DNA of 64,000 bases from Ciona savignyi (lineage: Eukaryota > Chordata > Ascidiacea > Phlebobranchia > Cionidae), in the NCBI GenBank assembly GCA_000149265.1, contig CH002714.1, positions 115,012 through 179,011 of the forward strand, in the 5' to 3' direction. The translations under genes and the position numbers were made by a program. Shown here in pieces: positions 61,101-64,000 of the stretch. Every line of letters starts with the position of its first letter. Position 1 is the stretch's first letter. Under the pieces are notes generated by a model that had not been told where the DNA came from, ran no database searches, and saw nothing but the letters and a program-made list of their open reading frames with translations.

Positions 61101-64000
61101 TTACAACTCTAGTTTCTTGGCTTATTTTCTGACAGACAGATTTTCCAAGAAAAATCTTTCGGTATATTATAATAACCCCAATCCCTGACTCCGTAATGGT
61201 TTCATTATTGGGGAAACCAGTCCGGATCAGTTAAATATGGACAATCCACATGGTAACAGTCCTAGTCATATTTGAAACAATTNNNNNNNNNNNNNNNNNN
61301 NNNNNNNNNNNNNNNNNNNNNNNNNNNNNNNNNNNNNNNNNNNNNNNNNNNNNNNNNNNNNNNNNNNNNNNNNNNNNNNNNNTTTTGGGTGAAGAGCTAA
61401 AAGGAATGTGGCAGGTGGCTTACAATCCCTTAATTATGTGATTGAAAACTAGCTCAACTAGACACCTTTGGATGAGTATCTCTGGAAATGGTGTTGGAAA
61501 TGCTTACGACTACATTGTGCAGCCAACAGTATAACGCAGCATACTTGGGGGATATTGCGACACAGGTGGGATGGTTGTCCGAAAAATCATTGAAAGTTTT
61601 GAGACATCGGTTTTTGTTGGTTTTCGTTGTCATACATTCCAAAACATAAGTTGAATCAGCATTCAGGAAACGGGATTCTGAAATAATAATTCTGAAATTC
61701 TGAAAAAAAATGAAAACATTTTATTATGAAAGAAGTAACAGACAGAAGTGGCAAAACGGTTTTGAACTGAATCCCAAAAGCTATGTACTGTATTTTGCTC
61801 AGTTTGCATTAGACACCTAAAGTGTTTTTGTTCCAATTTGGCTATCTATGCGTCTGACAAAAGACATGTCATGTTATTTTACTGATCAATAAGATCCAGC
61901 AGAAAAGATCCAGTCGATCAAACAAAAATGCTACAACTCCATATCGTAAATTAGAACCAATATATTTCAGCCTAAAAACACATGCAGAGCGTACCTTGAT
62001 AATTCTCCAGTACACTTGCAGAAACATTGGACCCTGGTAGTGTATTCACCACCATTTGATCCAAGGATCCAGGATTGGATTTAATGACATGATATGATGT
62101 GGAGATGATGTTTTGCAACATTTGGCACATGCTGTGGTGATAGGTTAGTAAGTTAACAAACATACTTCTGAAGGGGTCGTGAACTGGATAACATTTTGGT
62201 GTTTTCCTGGTGCACAAAGCATTTTGCATTTCTTAATTCGAACTGTTTATTTGTTAGGAAACAACACACAAGATATTATTTGTAGTTACTTCCAAGAATT
62301 TCGCATGAAAACTTAAAGTAAGAGTAAAGCCAATTAAACACTATTCCTGAAGAAAGTACATTTCTTGTCTTTTTTATATTTACCTACATTCCTACAATTC
62401 TACCTGTCATCCACTTTAAGTTGGTGCAGCAAATTGAAGTCGCGCAGAAGTTGCGAAGTCAAGCCGGCCTGGCATTTTGCTTTCAAGTAATTGATGTCAC
62501 TCAGCAAAGTAACCAGTGCTTCAGAATCTCCTGGGAAAAGGGGTCATTTTCTTTCAAGCGATTTATGAACAATTTAATTTTCTTTGCTAATAGAATATAT
62601 TTTTAAGGTTGTAAATAAAGAGCGCATAATAATGGTACAGAGGAACAAGCTGTGATGGCTGGAGCAGGCTGCTACTGGTTATCATACAACATTTGTGTGG
62701 TACATTTGATGTAAATGTACCATACCATGTAAATGTATCATATTGTGAGAAGAAGGTAAATTAGATAATGCCTTTATTATTACAATAAAAGATAATGTAA
62801 ATTACAACCTTCTTTTTTGGAACCCCACAAAAACATGAGTACCGTATTAATTACCTGAAAAAAAACAAGAAAGCGATTACTTGTATCCTTACTAGAAATG
62901 GAAATATTTGGAACAAAGGATTGATCTTACCAGCCATAGCAAGGTGGTATGGTAATGAAGTCAATGCATTAGAAAGTGCACTCTGTGTAATTTCTACAGT
63001 TGATTGCAGTTGATTTGCGCTAATTTTCGCCATTAATTTGTGGCAGAGGGTAAGGGTTTGTTTTCCATTATCGCTGGTGAAATATCTGTGCAGCAAAAAC
63101 AAACAGCTTTGTTTTGAAATATAGTATAAGTAGAAAACATAAATCTGGTAGAATATTTTAAATGTCAATGGAATCCAATCCCAATAAAACCATATTGACT
63201 GGGATCACTGTTGTTAAATTATGTTTGTTGTTAGTATTGTGGTCACTAAATGAAAAATTCTATAGCTTTTTCATATCTATTGAACTAATTTGGGTAGTGG
63301 CCACTATAAGAACACAAGCATACCTGGTTTTAACAGCGTCTGCGAAAATATGACTTGCAAACGAAATTGTGTTGGTTCCATCATTTGATTGGGTGAAAAA
63401 TACACTGAGGTTGTTTAAAACTCGGCAAAATGTTGATCTTTTTAGTTTGCGCTTTCTTGCGATGACACCTTGGACGCTAAAAACATCGGATTATTACAAA
63501 AAAAAATATTTGTATATTGAACATTTTTAGGAAGACGAAATCAATTAAATATGCAATTTTTTGTTAAATACTAGTGAACTACAATTAGTGATGAACAAAA
63601 AATTTTGATTGGTGAATATGTAACGCATATCCTACTTGAAAAGCTTATCATATAACATGTTGGGTAAATTTGCATGTTACTTTTATCGACAAATACCTCA
63701 TGCCAACAGGTCAGATGAAGAACAAGATATAACTGACAAATTTGAAAATTAAACCGGTCAGTCATATGTCCCAATATGTTGAACCACCAACTTAACATAA
63801 CATCGCTTTCCCTTTAACAATACTGAACAAAATAAACTAAACCAGTTACTGCTGGGTATATTATCCATTCTAGAACTTGTTACACACAAACAAATCGTTT
63901 GCTGTATTCAACTATACACTTCATTGGCATTATTTATTGTAAAAAATATAAAAATTTCCAGTATAAACTGGAAAAGAACAAAACTTGATTCTAACCTGAA
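52162..64000 (-). CDS. Large WD40-repeat STAND/NACHT-type protein, TEP1-like (5' partial)
   Basis: Minus-strand exons: 63476-63324, 63085-62931, 62530-62404, 62206-61995, 61677-61507, 61078-60900, 60639-60317, 60098-59961, 59477-59342, 59069-58930, 58769-58639, 58311-58117, 57967-57812, 57422-57293, 56734-56591, 56083-55902, 55653-55499, 54998-54915, 54510-54420, 53960-53826, 53617-53562, 53171-53029, 52697-52593, 52313-52162; a further exon starts at 63996 and leaves the window. About 1200 residues are visible. The first three exons read like the helical tail after a NACHT module (SLPYHLAMAGDSEALVTLL, INYLKAKCQAGLTSQLLRDF). The rest is WD40: WDGSIRIWELTSYKR, GSVDSTLKVF, SASQDVAIHLWS, GSNDFTLKIW, SCSQDGTVKCWD, SSLDRKIKLW. 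No catalytic domain in view. TEP1 (telomerase/vault protein) is the best guess by architecture; NWD1- or APAF1-like proteins are alternatives. Three exon junctions have phase conflicts. Confidence 0.75.
61283..61382. other. Assembly gap (100 N)
   Basis: Exactly 100 N, the usual placeholder for a gap of unknown length. It lies between WD40-gene exons 61507-61677 and 60900-61078, whose phases do not fit each other. Confidence 0.95.

Overview
The window is eukaryotic: AT-rich, with six multi-exon protein genes bounded by GT-AG (one GC-AG) splice sites, short exons, introns from under 100 bp to several kb, AATAAA signals, tRNA-derived SINEs, LTR and DNA transposons. Gene content (a DHX37-type helicase, a connexin, a ceramide synthase with Hox-like and TLC domains, a p24/GOLD protein and a NACHT/STAND-type WD40 protein) points to a chordate or near relative. 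The compactness, AT-richness and divergent connexin suggest a tunicate such as Ciona; that is inference. Two runs of N (34729-35481 and 61283-61382) are assembly gaps.

Layout. 1-10.1 kb (+): nearly complete DHX37, missing only its first exon or exons. 10.5-16.1 kb (-): a seven-exon divergent connexin, tail-to-tail with DHX37. 16.2-21.9 kb: no convincing gene; transposase remnant and an inverted repeat. 21.9-26.9 kb (+): a small secreted, charged protein whose last intron holds an LTR element nested inside a hAT-type element, both with intact target duplications. 27.9-40.2 kb (+): a p24/GOLD membrane protein whose lumenal side carries a long histidine-rich region built from phase-1 exon modules, one of them triplicated; its largest intron contains a ~335-bp satellite array running into the first gap. 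41.3-46.4 kb (-): ceramide synthase. 46.4-52.2 kb: repeats and a solo LTR. 52.2-64 kb (-): 24 complete exons of a large WD40 protein that continues past the right edge.

The most unusual content is the adjacent pair at 21.9-40.2 kb. Both genes have a signal-peptide exon ending in phase 0, a second exon running phase 0 to 1, then short phase 1-1 exons, many of which end in a His/Lys-rich helix-like motif and a split glycine codon. One member ends in a KDEL-like tetrapeptide; the other acquired or kept a GOLD domain, coiled coil and membrane span. I infer a tandem family of early-secretory-pathway proteins built from a shuffled exon module. The connexin is also odd: its first extracellular loop is enlarged, keeps only two cysteines and carries five N-glycosylation sequons, which suits a non-docking hemichannel. 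Exon coordinates come from reading splice sites and checking phase. The first four genes below chain without phase conflict (DHX37, connexin, GOLD protein, ceramide synthase), as does the small secreted gene; the WD40 gene shows three phase breaks, discussed in the findings.
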